A DNA stretch of 32,768 nt from Clostridia bacterium (GTDB lineage Bacteria; Bacillota; Clostridia; UMGS1883): the NCBI GenBank assembly GCA_017414645.1, contig JAFQLL010000049.1, forward strand, positions 1 to 32,768, in the 5' to 3' direction. Shown here one piece after another: positions 15,680 through 23,472 of the stretch (position 1 is its first letter; each line of letters opens with the position of its first letter). The position numbers and the translations under genes were made by a program. The notes beneath the pieces are model-generated. The model saw only the letters and a list, made by a program, of their open reading frames with translations, had not been told where the DNA came from and made no database searches.

Positions 15680-15707
15680 GAAAAGAGTCGGAAATTCCGA
15701 CTCTTTA
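15680..15707 (-). terminator. Hairpin between the 97-residue gene and the subtilase
   Basis: AAAGAGTCGGAA and TTCCGACTCTTT are perfect complements around one base. The T-run on the minus strand is short (TTT then TCC), so this may be a leaky terminator or attenuator that sets the ratio between the upstream gene and the protease. Confidence 0.6.
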
Positions 15708-15709
15708 AA

Positions 15710-16003
15710 TTAACCGTTTGCAAGCGCATCTGCAAGCCAGAATTCTGCAATGTCCAGTGCTTCGAAAAGCCCCGGACGAACAGCCTTCTTATAAACCTTT
15801 TCCTTTTCCTTGCCGGAATTTGTCATAAGCTCGATAGTAACCTTGTCGGCAACAGCCAGATCTTCAACCTGTTTTGTAGACTCAACCGTAAACAAAATGA
15901 TGTAACGGTCAGCAGGATTGCCGTAATAAATTTTGTTGCCACTTCTCATGAGAGGCTTATCCTTATATGTGAGGCCTTCTTTTGCCTTTGTTTCTTTAGC
16001 CAT
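15710..16003 (-). CDS. Conserved-looking small soluble protein, unknown function
   Basis: A hydrophilic protein of 97 residues without signal peptide or membrane helix. It has a Lys-rich N terminus, then SGNKIYYGNPADRYIILF (21-38), an alternating beta pattern to about residue 65, a basic KEKEKVYKK stretch and a final helix (about 78-95). I recall similar short proteins in Clostridia but cannot assign a family or function. The ribosome binding site AAGGAGGA is very strong, 8 nt before the ATG, and a good promoter precedes it, so it should be well expressed. It heads the minus-strand run that continues into the subtilase. Confidence 0.8.
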   Translation of the reverse strand: MAKETKAKEGLTYKDKPLMRSGNKIYYGNPADRYIILFTVESTKQVEDLAVADKVTIELMTNSGKEKEKVYKKAVRPGLFEALDIAEFWLADALANG

Positions 16004-16035
16004 GGTGTAAATCCTCCTTGAACATTTATACTAAG

Positions 16036-16064
16036 AGTATAACATATTTTACAAAGATAGTAAA
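16036..16064 (-). promoter_or_regulatory. Sigma-A promoter of the 97-residue gene (and subtilase run)
   Basis: Minus-strand TTTACT (16059-16064), 17-bp spacer, TATACT (16036-16041). No other promoter was seen for the two downstream genes. Confidence 0.65.
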
Positions 16065-16121
16065 GTGTTTTTTGATTTTTACATGGAATTTACACAAATT
16101 TAAAAATTTTTTGAAAAAGGG

Positions 16122-16150
16122 TTGACAAAATGTGATAAAGTCGCTATAAT
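16122..16150 (+). promoter_or_regulatory. Consensus sigma-A promoter of the tiny lipoprotein
   Basis: TTGACA (16122-16127), exactly 17 bp, TATAAT (16145-16150): a perfect match to the vegetative consensus, the best in the window. Confidence 0.9.
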
Positions 16151-16195
16151 TTCAAAGGATTTGAAAATTATAAAAATCGAAGGGAGAAAGTAACT

Positions 16196-16327
16196 ATGAA
16201 GAAGTTTATGGCTCTTGCATGCGCAGTTGTTCTTGCTGTTGCAGCTCTCGCTGCTTGCACAGGTAACAATGTAGAAGAAGCTACAGAAGCAGCTACAGAC
16301 GTTACAGAAGCAACAATCGCTGAATAA
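16196..16327 (+). CDS. Tiny (43-residue) Thr/Glu/Ala-rich lipoprotein
   Basis: A short ORF of 43 codons: a lipoprotein signal (MKKFMALACAVV, then LAAC with the lipobox Cys at residue 21) followed by only 22 residues, TGNNVEEATEAATDV and TEATIAE. The mature product would be a lipidated, acidic, disordered peptide outside the membrane. Support for being real: a perfect consensus promoter, AGGGAG 9 nt before the ATG, and a strong dedicated terminator 16 bp after the stop. The tail resembles the linker that follows the lipobox in the next gene (16392) and in the amidase at 31594, as if an anchor and linker remained without a domain. Function unknown. Confidence 0.85.
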   Translation: MKKFMALACAVVLAVAALAACTGNNVEEATEAATDVTEATIAE

Positions 16328-16343
16328 TTTAAATTACATACAG

Positions 16344-16374
16344 AAATAGCCGTTTTATATAACGGCTATTTTTT
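16344..16374 (+). terminator. Terminator of the tiny lipoprotein gene
   Basis: An 11-bp stem (AAATAGCCGTT/AACGGCTATTT) with a six-base loop and a T-run. It lies 17 bp before the next lipoprotein gene, which may therefore rely on read-through. Confidence 0.9.
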
Positions 16375-16391
16375 CGTTAGGGGATAAAAAT

Positions 16392-16961
16392 ATGAAAAAA
16401 TGTGTTATTTTATTAATGACAGCTGTTTTGCTTTCGGGCTGTGCCGCAGAAAAACATGCCGGGAATGCTACTGAAGAGCCCACAGCAGAAACTGAAGCCG
16501 TGGTAGCTGAGGAAAAACTGCCCGATGGAATGGAACGCTATGAAGCTAAAGGCGGTTTTTCTGTTGTATATCCTGTTGAGTGGAATGTGCAGACAGGTTA
16601 CAAGGTGGGCGGCATAGATGGCTGTGAGTTTTATGCAGAAGAACCTGAATCAAAATCAAACGTAAGCATTGCGGTATATCCTTTTGACGCATCCATGAAT
16701 GAATTAACGAGGGCTATGATTGAGCAGCAATACGCAGATTTAGACATTGAGGTTGAAGTTCATGAGTTTTTCAGAGGCATAAGGAACTCATTAAAAACCA
16801 TCGAAACGGAATATACAATTTGGGGCAACCGTGTGACTCAGATTTCTTTTATTGACAACGATGTTTATTATAGCCTTGTTTATACAAAGAAAGAAGGAAT
16901 GACAGAAGAAAACGATGCCGTTATGCAGGAACTTATTAATTCGGTGAAGAAAAATAGCTGA
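16392..16961 (+). CDS. Lipoprotein with PsbP/DUF1795-like domain
   Basis: A surface lipoprotein of 189 residues: signal with lipobox LSGC (Cys17), an acidic Thr/Glu linker (about 25-44), then a compact alpha/beta domain from about 45. The pattern YEAKGGFSVVYPVEWNVQ at the domain start, the mid SLKTIETEYTIWG strands, YYSLVYTKKEG and a final helix with INSVKK is what PsbP-like or DUF1795-like domains show; members often act as small lipid-anchored binding or stability modules. The exact family is uncertain. RBS AGGGGAT is close upstream. It follows the terminator of the tiny lipoprotein and has its own terminator. Confidence 0.8.
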   Translation: MKKCVILLMTAVLLSGCAAEKHAGNATEEPTAETEAVVAEEKLPDGMERYEAKGGFSVVYPVEWNVQTGYKVGGIDGCEFYAEEPESKSNVSIAVYPFDASMNELTRAMIEQQYADLDIEVEVHEFFRGIRNSLKTIETEYTIWGNRVTQISFIDNDVYYSLVYTKKEGMTEENDAVMQELINSVKKNS

Positions 16962-16974
16962 TAAAAACAGGTAA

Positions 16975-17020
16975 CCTCCTGAAAAACAGGTTGAAAAATC
17001 TGACTTTCAGGAGGGTTTTT
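16975..17020 (+). terminator. Terminator after the PsbP-like lipoprotein
   Basis: CCTCCTGAAA and TTTCAGGAGG form a 10-bp stem with a 20-base loop, then GTTTTT. Confidence 0.8.
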
Positions 17021-17040
17021 AAAATAATTTTTGAAACATA

Positions 17041-17069
17041 TTGACAAACAAAGAAATATGGAGTAAAAT
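17041..17069 (+). promoter_or_regulatory. Sigma-A promoter of the hom-lysC operon
   Basis: TTGACA (17041-17046), 17-bp spacer, TAAAAT (17064-17069), 40 bp before the first start codon. I see no leader peptide, T-box or lysine riboswitch between it and the first gene. Confidence 0.8.
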
Positions 17070-17109
17070 AGCAAGAAAAAAACAAATGTGTTTGTGAGGT
17101 GGACATATT

Positions 17110-17547
17110 TTGATTGAAAACAGAGAGATAATTCTTGTGGATGCAAAGGTGCTTCCTGAGGTTTTTGTAAAGGTGCTCATGTCGAAGCGTTTGCTTGAAT
17201 CGGGCGATGTGAAGACGGTTAATGAGGCCTGCGAAAAAACAGGTATAAGCAGAAGTGCATATTATAAGTATAAGGACCATGTTTTTGATTTTAATCAGAT
17301 GCAGGGAGTTCTTACTCTTATGGCTGTTGTGGTCGACCTTAAGGGTATTTTATCGGAAATATTGAAAATCATATCTTCGGTAAATTGTTCGGTGTTGACC
17401 ATAAATCAGAGTGTGCCTACTGATGGTATAGCAAACATTCACCTTACTGTTAAAACCGACCTTATGAAGGTCAGCGTTGACAGACTTATTACCGAAATTA
17501 CTAAGGTAGCAGGCGTCAGAAGTGTTAAAATTCTGGCGAAACAATGA
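17110..17547 (+). CDS. UPF0735 ACT domain protein (PheB-like)
   Basis: A protein of 145 residues with an N-terminal helix-turn-helix-like segment (TVNEACEKTGISRSAYYKYK, 36-55) and a C-terminal ACT domain (about 68-143), the layout of the UPF0735/PheB family. ACT domains bind amino acids, so a ligand-sensing regulator of the adjacent pathway is the likely role; in Firmicutes this family is commonly next to homoserine dehydrogenase, as here. The start is TTG, with GAGGTGG 7 nt upstream and no usable ATG near. It is the first gene of a seven-gene run with gaps of 19 nt or less. Its molecular function is not established. Confidence 0.87.
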   Translation: MIENREIILVDAKVLPEVFVKVLMSKRLLESGDVKTVNEACEKTGISRSAYYKYKDHVFDFNQMQGVLTLMAVVVDLKGILSEILKIISSVNCSVLTINQSVPTDGIANIHLTVKTDLMKVSVDRLITEITKVAGVRSVKILAKQ

Positions 17548-17566
17548 CACAAGGAGAGAAGAACCA

Positions 17567-18766
17567 ATGACAAAAATGGCGATTATGGGCTACGGCGTTG
17601 TGGGCAGCGGTGTGTATGACATTGTAACAAAAAATGCCGATACCATAACAAAGAAAATCGGCGAGGAGCTGAAGGTTGAATACATTCTCGACATACGCGA
17701 CTTCGATGACCATCCCGAAAAGCATTTATTTGTTAAGGATGCAGACGTTATCGTAAACGACAAATCGGTTACGCTTGTTGCCGAAACAATGGGTGGCGTA
17801 ACTTTTGCGTATGAATATACGAAGAAAATGCTTAAAGCCGGAAAAAGCGTTGTAACAAGCAACAAGGAGCTTGTTTCCAAAAAGGGTACAGAGCTTTTCG
17901 CTCTCGCGAAGGAAATGGGCGTAAGCTATATGTTTGAAGCCTCTGTTGGTGGCGGTATACCTATTATACGTCCTCTGGTAAATTGTCTTGCGGCAAACCA
18001 TGTGCAGTCAATTTACGGTATTATGAACGGTACCACGAACTACATTTTAACAAAAATGTTCAAGGAAAATCAGTCCTTTGAAGAAGCACTCAGCGACGCA
18101 CAAAAGCTTGGTTATGCAGAAAAGGACCCCACAGCTGATGTTGAAGGCTTCGACACAATGAGGAAAATTTCAATTCTCACATCGCTTTGCTGCAACGAAG
18201 AGCTTGACGATGATTTAATTCCTCATGAGGGTATAACAAAAATTACAGCAGAGGATGTAGAGTGTGCAGAACGAATGGACGCAAGCGTAAAGCTTGTTGG
18301 CTACAGCAAAATAGAGGGCAACAAGGTTAGTGCAAGAGTTTGCCCCATGATTGTTCCTAAAGAGTGTCCCCTCTACAGCGTTGAGGATGTGTTCAATGCC
18401 ATTTTGGTAACAGGCGACATGGTAGGCGATGTTATGATGTACGGCAGAGGCGCAGGCAAGGAAGCAACAGCAAGTGCAATTGTAGGCGACTTGATGGATG
18501 TTGTACGTCATAAGGGCAGCTTTGATAAAAACTTCTCATGGAGCGAAAAGGCGAAGGTTGAGTTCTTTAATCCTTGTGAAGAGGAAAATGTGTTCTTTGT
18601 AAGATGCGATAAAACAAAGGCAGAGGTTGAAAATGCTTTCGGCTCAGTTCGGTTTACAGAAGGCGCACAGTGTGCCTTTATAACAGAAAAAATGAGCGAA
18701 AAGGCATTTAGTGAAAAGGTTGATTCTTTAGGCGGCGTATTGTCTAAAATCAGAGTATATAAGTAA
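17567..18766 (+). CDS. hom: Homoserine dehydrogenase
   Basis: A 399-residue cytosolic enzyme that reduces aspartate semialdehyde to homoserine with NAD(P)H, the branch point to threonine and methionine. The N-terminal Rossmann motif is GYGVVGSG, VVTSNKELVS carries the conserved Lys, GIMNGTTNYILTKM is the family signature, and the DPTADVEGFD segment supplies the catalytic acids. About 80 C-terminal residues form an ACT-like regulatory domain. The ATG at 17567 has AAGGAGAG upstream; the open frame extends to 17522, inside the preceding gene, which is unlikely. Followed after 14 nt by lysC. No thrB or thrC is present in the window. Confidence 0.95.
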   Translation: MTKMAIMGYGVVGSGVYDIVTKNADTITKKIGEELKVEYILDIRDFDDHPEKHLFVKDADVIVNDKSVTLVAETMGGVTFAYEYTKKMLKAGKSVVTSNKELVSKKGTELFALAKEMGVSYMFEASVGGGIPIIRPLVNCLAANHVQSIYGIMNGTTNYILTKMFKENQSFEEALSDAQKLGYAEKDPTADVEGFDTMRKISILTSLCCNEELDDDLIPHEGITKITAEDVECAERMDASVKLVGYSKIEGNKVSARVCPMIVPKECPLYSVEDVFNAILVTGDMVGDVMMYGRGAGKEATASAIVGDLMDVVRHKGSFDKNFSWSEKAKVEFFNPCEEENVFFVRCDKTKAEVENAFGSVRFTEGAQCAFITEKMSEKAFSEKVDSLGGVLSKIRVYK

Positions 18767-18780
18767 AGGAATGAAAAAAT

Positions 18781-19992
18781 ATGGGTCTTATAGTACAAAA
18801 ATTCGGCGGCTCATCGGTAGCCAATGCTGAAAGAATTTTCAACGTTGCATCGCGCATTGTTGAAACCTATGACAACGGCAACGATGTTGTGGTTGTAGTT
18901 AGTGCGCAGGGCGACACAACAGACGATTTGATAGCTAAAGCAAAGGAAATTAATGATCGTGCATCAAAAAGAGAAATGGACTCTCTTCTTTGTGCAGGTG
19001 AACAGATTTCAATGAGCTTGCTTGCAATGGCAATCCAGAAGCTTGGCAGACCTGCAATAAGCCTTACAGGCTGGCAGGCGGGTATGATTACAGACAGTAA
19101 CTACTCAAAAGCTCGTGTTCGCCGTGTAACAGGCGAAAGAATCCGCCGTGAGCTTGATAACAGAAACATTGTTATCGTAGCAGGTTTCCAGGGTGTTAAT
19201 AAGTATGACGATATTACAACCCTTGGTCGTGGCGGCTCTGATACAAGTGCTGTTGCAATTGCAGCTGCATTGGGTGCAGACCTTTGTCAGATATATACAG
19301 ACGTAACAGGTGTATTCACCTGCGACCCCAGAATAGTGAAGGACGCTAAGAAGCTTGATACCGTAAGCTACGATGAAATGCTTGAGCTTGCAAGCCTGGG
19401 TGCAAATGTTCTTCATAACCGCTCTGTTGAGCTTGCAAAGAAATTTAACGTAAATCTTGAAGTACTGTCGAGCCTTGTTAAAGAACCGGGCACAATTGTT
19501 AAGGAGGAAACAAATATGGAAAAAATGTTGGTGCGTGGTGTAGCACGCGATAATGATGTAGCAAGAATTTCACTTTGTAATGTAGAGGATGCTCCCGGTA
19601 AGGCATTCCAGGTGTTCAGCTTACTTGCAAAGCATAAGATTAGTGTTGATATTATTCTTCAGTCCATCGGCCGTGACAATAAGAAGGACATCAGCTTCAC
19701 TGTTGACCTTGATGCACTTGACGGTGCTCTTAAGGTGCTCGAAGAAAATAACGGCATTATCGGTGCAGAAAAGATTGTTCACTACGACAATGTTTCCAAG
19801 GTATCTATCGTAGGTGCAGGTATGGTTTCTAACCCCGGTGTTGCAGCTACAATGTTCGAAGCTCTTTATAACGCAGATATTAACATTCAGATGATTTCAA
19901 CTTCCGAAATCAAGATCAGCGTTCTTATTGAACAGGAACAGGCTGAAAAAGCAGTAAAGGCTATCCACGATAAGTTCCACCTTGGTGATTGA
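18781..19992 (+). CDS. lysC: Aspartate kinase (alpha subunit, full length)
   Basis: A 403-residue monofunctional aspartokinase that phosphorylates L-aspartate, the first step to lysine, threonine and methionine. The N terminus has KFGGSSVA, the kinase core has GRGGSDTSA (149-157) and TDVTGVFTCDPR, and residues 250-403 hold two ACT domains with ISVDIILQS and INIQMISTSEIKISVL, the effector-binding pattern of lysine/threonine-sensitive enzymes. A strong internal ribosome binding site and ATG occur at the kinase/ACT boundary (see 19516). Coupled with hom 14 nt upstream; the P-type-ATPase-like gene starts 19 nt downstream. Confidence 0.96.
   Translation: MGLIVQKFGGSSVANAERIFNVASRIVETYDNGNDVVVVVSAQGDTTDDLIAKAKEINDRASKREMDSLLCAGEQISMSLLAMAIQKLGRPAISLTGWQAGMITDSNYSKARVRRVTGERIRRELDNRNIVIVAGFQGVNKYDDITTLGRGGSDTSAVAIAAALGADLCQIYTDVTGVFTCDPRIVKDAKKLDTVSYDEMLELASLGANVLHNRSVELAKKFNVNLEVLSSLVKEPGTIVKEETNMEKMLVRGVARDNDVARISLCNVEDAPGKAFQVFSLLAKHKISVDIILQSIGRDNKKDISFTVDLDALDGALKVLEENNGIIGAEKIVHYDNVSKVSIVGAGMVSNPGVAATMFEALYNADINIQMISTSEIKISVLIEQEQAEKAVKAIHDKFHLGD
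19516..19992 (+). CDS. Internal in-frame start: aspartokinase beta (regulatory) subunit
   Basis: Within lysC, AAGGAGG (19501-19507) sits 8 nt before an in-frame ATG (Met246), exactly where the kinase domain gives way to the ACT domains. Translation from here would give a 158-residue protein made of both ACT domains. The same arrangement is established for Bacillus subtilis aspartokinase II, where alpha and beta are made from one gene and assemble as alpha2beta2. The site is seen; use of it here is inferred. Confidence 0.65.
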   Translation: MEKMLVRGVARDNDVARISLCNVEDAPGKAFQVFSLLAKHKISVDIILQSIGRDNKKDISFTVDLDALDGALKVLEENNGIIGAEKIVHYDNVSKVSIVGAGMVSNPGVAATMFEALYNADINIQMISTSEIKISVLIEQEQAEKAVKAIHDKFHLGD

Positions 19993-20011
19993 TTATTTTA
20001 GGGGATTGGTT

Positions 20012-22441
20012 ATGAATTATTCATTGATGACCGAACGAGAGGTCGAAATTGAGCTTTCTACCAGTGCAAGCGAAGGACTTACGTCCTTCGCTGCGCACGA
20101 TAAGCTGATAGATAACGGCAGAAATATGCCTGAAAAAGCTTATGCAAAAAGCATTGCCGCCGTTATACTTATGCAGTTTACAAATTTATATACCATAGCC
20201 TTTTTGGTTATGGGAATTATAAGTGCACTGTGTGACTTTAAGGGGAGCATGGTTGCATGGATTATTTTGTTTGCCGTCGCCATTATAAATATGGTGAGCG
20301 GCTTTTTGCGCGATTATGCAGACAGAAGGGTTGCTGTTGAATTTGACAGTCGCAGACAGGACGAGGTTAACATTATCCGTGACTCAACCGTTATGAGCAC
20401 AGACCCCACCCTTTTGGTAAAGGGCGATATCGTCGTGCTTAAGCAGGGGGATTTTGTGCCTGCAGATATACGTGTGCTTAAATGCGAAGCATTAAAGGCC
20501 GACGAATCCATTTTTAAGGGCAGGAACATTCCTGTGGATAAGGTCAGCGAAAAGAGCGAAGAAGAGACTGACGCGGCAGAATGTAACAACATTCTTTATT
20601 GTGGAAGTCTTATTGCCTCGGGCGAATGTGTCGGTGCAGTTATTGCAACCGGTAAAGACACTGTTCTTGCACGTGTAAGAGCAAGTAAGTCCAGAAAGCT
20701 GGACATGCATGATAAATTCGGCAAAAACGCAAAGAGCGAAAAGCTGCTTGTTATTGCGGCACTTCTTGCAGCGGCATTTACTCTTGTAATAACTGCAACA
20801 AGCACAAAAAGCTTTTCATTGGCAATGCTCCAAGCCTGCACGGTTGCGCTGTGTCTGTTGCCTGCACCTGTGTGCATTGTAAGACTGATTGGTGCTGCAG
20901 TTTGCGCGAAAAGGCTTGATAAAGAAGGCGTTTTGAGTGAAAACGTTGATTTTGTGTATGATATCGGCATGGGTGAATATTTCCTTTTCGACAAGGGTGG
21001 CCTTCTTACAAACAATGTAACAAGCCTTGAAGAAAAGGTTATGGCAGACGAAACAAAGCTGGAAATGGCTGTTATTTGCAGCGATTGCGAATATAGCGGC
21101 GGCTTCCTTTCGGGAAACGAGCTTGACAAGGCTACCGCCCGTGACCTTATGGAAAAGGGCGTTGATGTGGAAGCTCTGCTTAAAAACAACGAAAAGATAA
21201 AGTTTATGCCCTTCGACGAAAAGAGAATGCTTATGGCAACTCTTACAAAGAGCAATGGCGGATATACGCTTATTGTTAAGGGCTATGTTGAAGCAATTCC
21301 TATGCTGTGCACAAAGCTTTGTGATGAAACAGGCGTGCGCGACATGACAGGTGAAATTCTGCACCGACTTGAAGGTGTGTCCTCTTCCATGGCGGAAAAG
21401 GGGCTTAAGGTGCGAGTGGTTGCTTATAAAGAGCTTGATTATATTCCCGAAAACATTGAAGCGGAAATCAAAGCGCTCACCTTTGTAGGCATATTGGGCT
21501 ATCGTGAGCCGCTTGCTCGAAGGGCAAGAGAGTCTGTTAAAAATATTGAAAGAGTGTATGTTAAGCCTGTTATGGTAACGGGAGACAGCATTATAACCGC
21601 TGCAACCTTTGCAAGAAGTGCAGGTCTTATCAAAAAGGAAAACGAGTGCATAAGCTTCCATGAGCTGACAGATTGCAGCGATGAGGAACTGCTTGCCATT
21701 GTTGACAAGTACAAGGTTTTTGCCTCGGCAACAAGTGCTGACCGCGAAAGAATGGTCAGAATTCTTTCGGAAAGCGGAAAGAGGGTTATTGTTGCGGGCG
21801 AGCAGATGACGGCGCCTTCTGTTGCTCTTTATGCAAATGCATCCTTTGGCGACGAAACCATGGCAGATTGCGACGTTATTGTTAAAAAGAGCGATATCGA
21901 GAACGTTGCCGAGGTTATTTATAAGTCGAGATGCACACGCGGAAACCTTACCTATGCATCTCTTATGGGAATAAGCATTGGCCTCTGTGAGGTTCTGGTT
22001 ATGTTGTTTATGCTCATGACAGGCGCTGTTATTCTTCCCACAGCAGCTACAATGCTCATTGCAAACTTGTTTGTTGTATTTGTAAGTGCACTTTGTGTTA
22101 GTATCTTTGCAAGTGTTCATCAAAAACAGAACGATACCAATCTTCTGGCAATAATCTGCGTGCTCCGCGGAGTTATATGCGCACTGTTTGCCCTTGCTTC
22201 AAAGGATTTGATTGCATTTGTGGTGTTGTATTCAATACTTGATGCGCTTTTGTCCTGCGCAAGTTATTACAATCTTGAAAAGGGCAGATGGGGAACAAGA
22301 GGCGTACTGGTGCTTTTTGCAGTGTTTGTTGCAGCTAATATAGTTCTTGGCTTCAACTGGGTGCTGGTTGTATGTGCCCTGGTTGCCGCTGTTCTTAATA
22401 CACTATTGCCCCATATTAATCTGAAAGGATTGAGAAAGTAA
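20012..22441 (+). CDS. P2-type ATPase-like membrane protein with degenerate catalytic motifs
   Basis: An 809-residue protein with the fold order of a P-type (Ca2+-ATPase-like) pump: N-terminal cytosolic helix, two helices (about 50-100), actuator domain (110-225), two helices (245-300), phosphorylation/nucleotide domain (310-640) and six C-terminal helices (645-800). Hinges such as LVKGDIVVLKQGDFVPADIR and MVTGD (521-525) remain. Key motifs are changed: TGES reads KGRN (169-172), the PEGLP ion-site motif reads LLPAPV (282-287), DKTGTLT reads DKGGLLT (327-333), DPPR reads REPL and GDGxND reads GEQMTA (596-601). Only the phosphorylatable Asp and TGD survive. It may be a non-pumping regulator or sensor. 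Start ATG follows AGGGGAT. Next gene overlaps by one base. Confidence 0.85.
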   Translation: MNYSLMTEREVEIELSTSASEGLTSFAAHDKLIDNGRNMPEKAYAKSIAAVILMQFTNLYTIAFLVMGIISALCDFKGSMVAWIILFAVAIINMVSGFLRDYADRRVAVEFDSRRQDEVNIIRDSTVMSTDPTLLVKGDIVVLKQGDFVPADIRVLKCEALKADESIFKGRNIPVDKVSEKSEEETDAAECNNILYCGSLIASGECVGAVIATGKDTVLARVRASKSRKLDMHDKFGKNAKSEKLLVIAALLAAAFTLVITATSTKSFSLAMLQACTVALCLLPAPVCIVRLIGAAVCAKRLDKEGVLSENVDFVYDIGMGEYFLFDKGGLLTNNVTSLEEKVMADETKLEMAVICSDCEYSGGFLSGNELDKATARDLMEKGVDVEALLKNNEKIKFMPFDEKRMLMATLTKSNGGYTLIVKGYVEAIPMLCTKLCDETGVRDMTGEILHRLEGVSSSMAEKGLKVRVVAYKELDYIPENIEAEIKALTFVGILGYREPLARRARESVKNIERVYVKPVMVTGDSIITAATFARSAGLIKKENECISFHELTDCSDEELLAIVDKYKVFASATSADRERMVRILSESGKRVIVAGEQMTAPSVALYANASFGDETMADCDVIVKKSDIENVAEVIYKSRCTRGNLTYASLMGISIGLCEVLVMLFMLMTGAVILPTAATMLIANLFVVFVSALCVSIFASVHQKQNDTNLLAIICVLRGVICALFALASKDLIAFVVLYSILDALLSCASYYNLEKGRWGTRGVLVLFAVFVAANIVLGFNWVLVVCALVAAVLNTLLPHINLKGLRK

Positions 22442-23172
22442 TGTACGAGGACATTATTGAAGGCAGAAATGCCGTGGTTGCCGCATTGAAAAGTGGCAGA
22501 CAAATCGACAAGATTTATATCCGTAAGGGTGACAATAAGGGCAGCATGCTTCCCATTATTGCAAAGGCTAAGGACAGAGGCATTCCTGTTGTGGAAATTG
22601 ATAAAACAAAGCTAGACTCTATGAGTGAAACAGGAGTGCATCAGGGCGTTATTGCCAGAATTCCCCCTTATGAATATAAAACAGTTGACGATATTTTGAA
22701 TATTGCTAAAGAAAAGGGTGAAAGCCCCTTTATAGTTATACTTGACCACCTCGAAGACCCTCACAACCTTGGCAGTATTATCCGTACAGCAAACTGCGCA
22801 GGCGTACATGGCGTTATTATTTCAAAGCATGACGGTGTTACACTTACAGCCACCGCTGTTAAAGCAAGTGCGGGTGCAGCAAGCTTTACACCTGTTGCAA
22901 GGGTGAGTAACATTGCCCAGACGGTGGAATATCTTAAAGAGCAGGGCGTGTGGGTAACAGGCGCCGATGCAGCGGGCGACCGAAGCATTTACGAAGCCGA
23001 CTTAAAGGGCGCTGTTGCTTTGGTTGTAGGCGGCGAAGATAAGGGTATCAGCCGTCTTACGGCATCAAAGTGCGACTTTCTGGTGAGCATTCCCATGAAG
23101 GGCGATGTTAACAGCCTCAACGCATCTGTTGCGGCGGCATTAATGATATATGAAACAATGAAGCAAAGATGA
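22441..23172 (+). CDS. rlmB: TrmH/SpoU family RNA methyltransferase (RlmB-like)
   Basis: A 243-residue SPOUT methyltransferase that probably 2'-O-methylates a 23S rRNA guanosine with S-adenosylmethionine. The substrate-binding domain (about 1-75, EGRNAVVAAL) precedes the SPOUT knot with LDHLEDPHNLGSIIRTA (98-114), VVGGEDKGIS (199-208) and IPMKGDVNSLNASVAAAL (219-236), the three TrmH motifs. The length and N-terminal domain fit RlmB. Its ATG shares an A with the upstream stop (TAATG), so it is translationally coupled to the P-type-ATPase-like gene. The exact target base is inferred. Confidence 0.92.
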   Translation: MYEDIIEGRNAVVAALKSGRQIDKIYIRKGDNKGSMLPIIAKAKDRGIPVVEIDKTKLDSMSETGVHQGVIARIPPYEYKTVDDILNIAKEKGESPFIVILDHLEDPHNLGSIIRTANCAGVHGVIISKHDGVTLTATAVKASAGAASFTPVARVSNIAQTVEYLKEQGVWVTGADAAGDRSIYEADLKGAVALVVGGEDKGISRLTASKCDFLVSIPMKGDVNSLNASVAAALMIYETMKQR

Positions 23173-23191
23173 CAGGAAAGGATGACGGAAT

Positions 23192-23461
23192 ATGAAAGCA
23201 ATTGTTGCAGTAATAGGTCAGGACAAAAAAGGTATTATAGCAAAAGTAAGTACACTTCTTTATGAGAAAAATGTAAACATAATAGACATTTCTCAGACAA
23301 TTATGGAAGATATGTTTGTTATGACAGCCATGGTTGACACAAAGGACTGCTCTGTTGAGTTTGATCAGCTTCGTCACGATCTTACAGATCTGGGCGAGGA
23401 AATCGGCGTACAAATTACTATCCAGAGAAAGAACATCTTCGAGTCTATGCATCGTATATAA
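23192..23461 (+). CDS. UPF0237 ACT domain protein
   Basis: A single-ACT-domain protein of 89 residues. [21 protein letters not shown] (from residue 9) and [17 protein letters not shown] are the standard ACT strand-helix pattern. This family occurs next to UPF0210 (DUF711) genes, as here, 11 nt away, which suggests a small regulatory partner that binds an amino acid or similar ligand. The stop codon overlaps the ribosome binding site of the next gene. AGGAAAGGATG precedes the ATG. The ligand is unknown. Confidence 0.9.
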   Translation: MKAIVAVIGQDKKGIIAKVSTLLYEKNVNIIDISQTIMEDMFVMTAMVDTKDCSVEFDQLRHDLTDLGEEIGVQITIQRKNIFESMHRI

Positions 23462-23472
23462 GAGGTGGCATT

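Noticed and set aside
17522..17566. Upstream extension of homoserine dehydrogenase from an earlier in-frame start
   Set aside because: It would overlap the end of the ACT gene and lacks a ribosome binding site; the ATG at 17567 has AAGGAGAG and begins the normal N terminus.
20816..22123. A 435-codon open frame on the minus strand inside the P-type-ATPase-like gene
   Set aside because: Its translation is Cys/His/Asn-rich and low in family-like pattern, it has no ribosome binding site, and the plus-strand frame has clear P-type ATPase homology; it is an antisense shadow.
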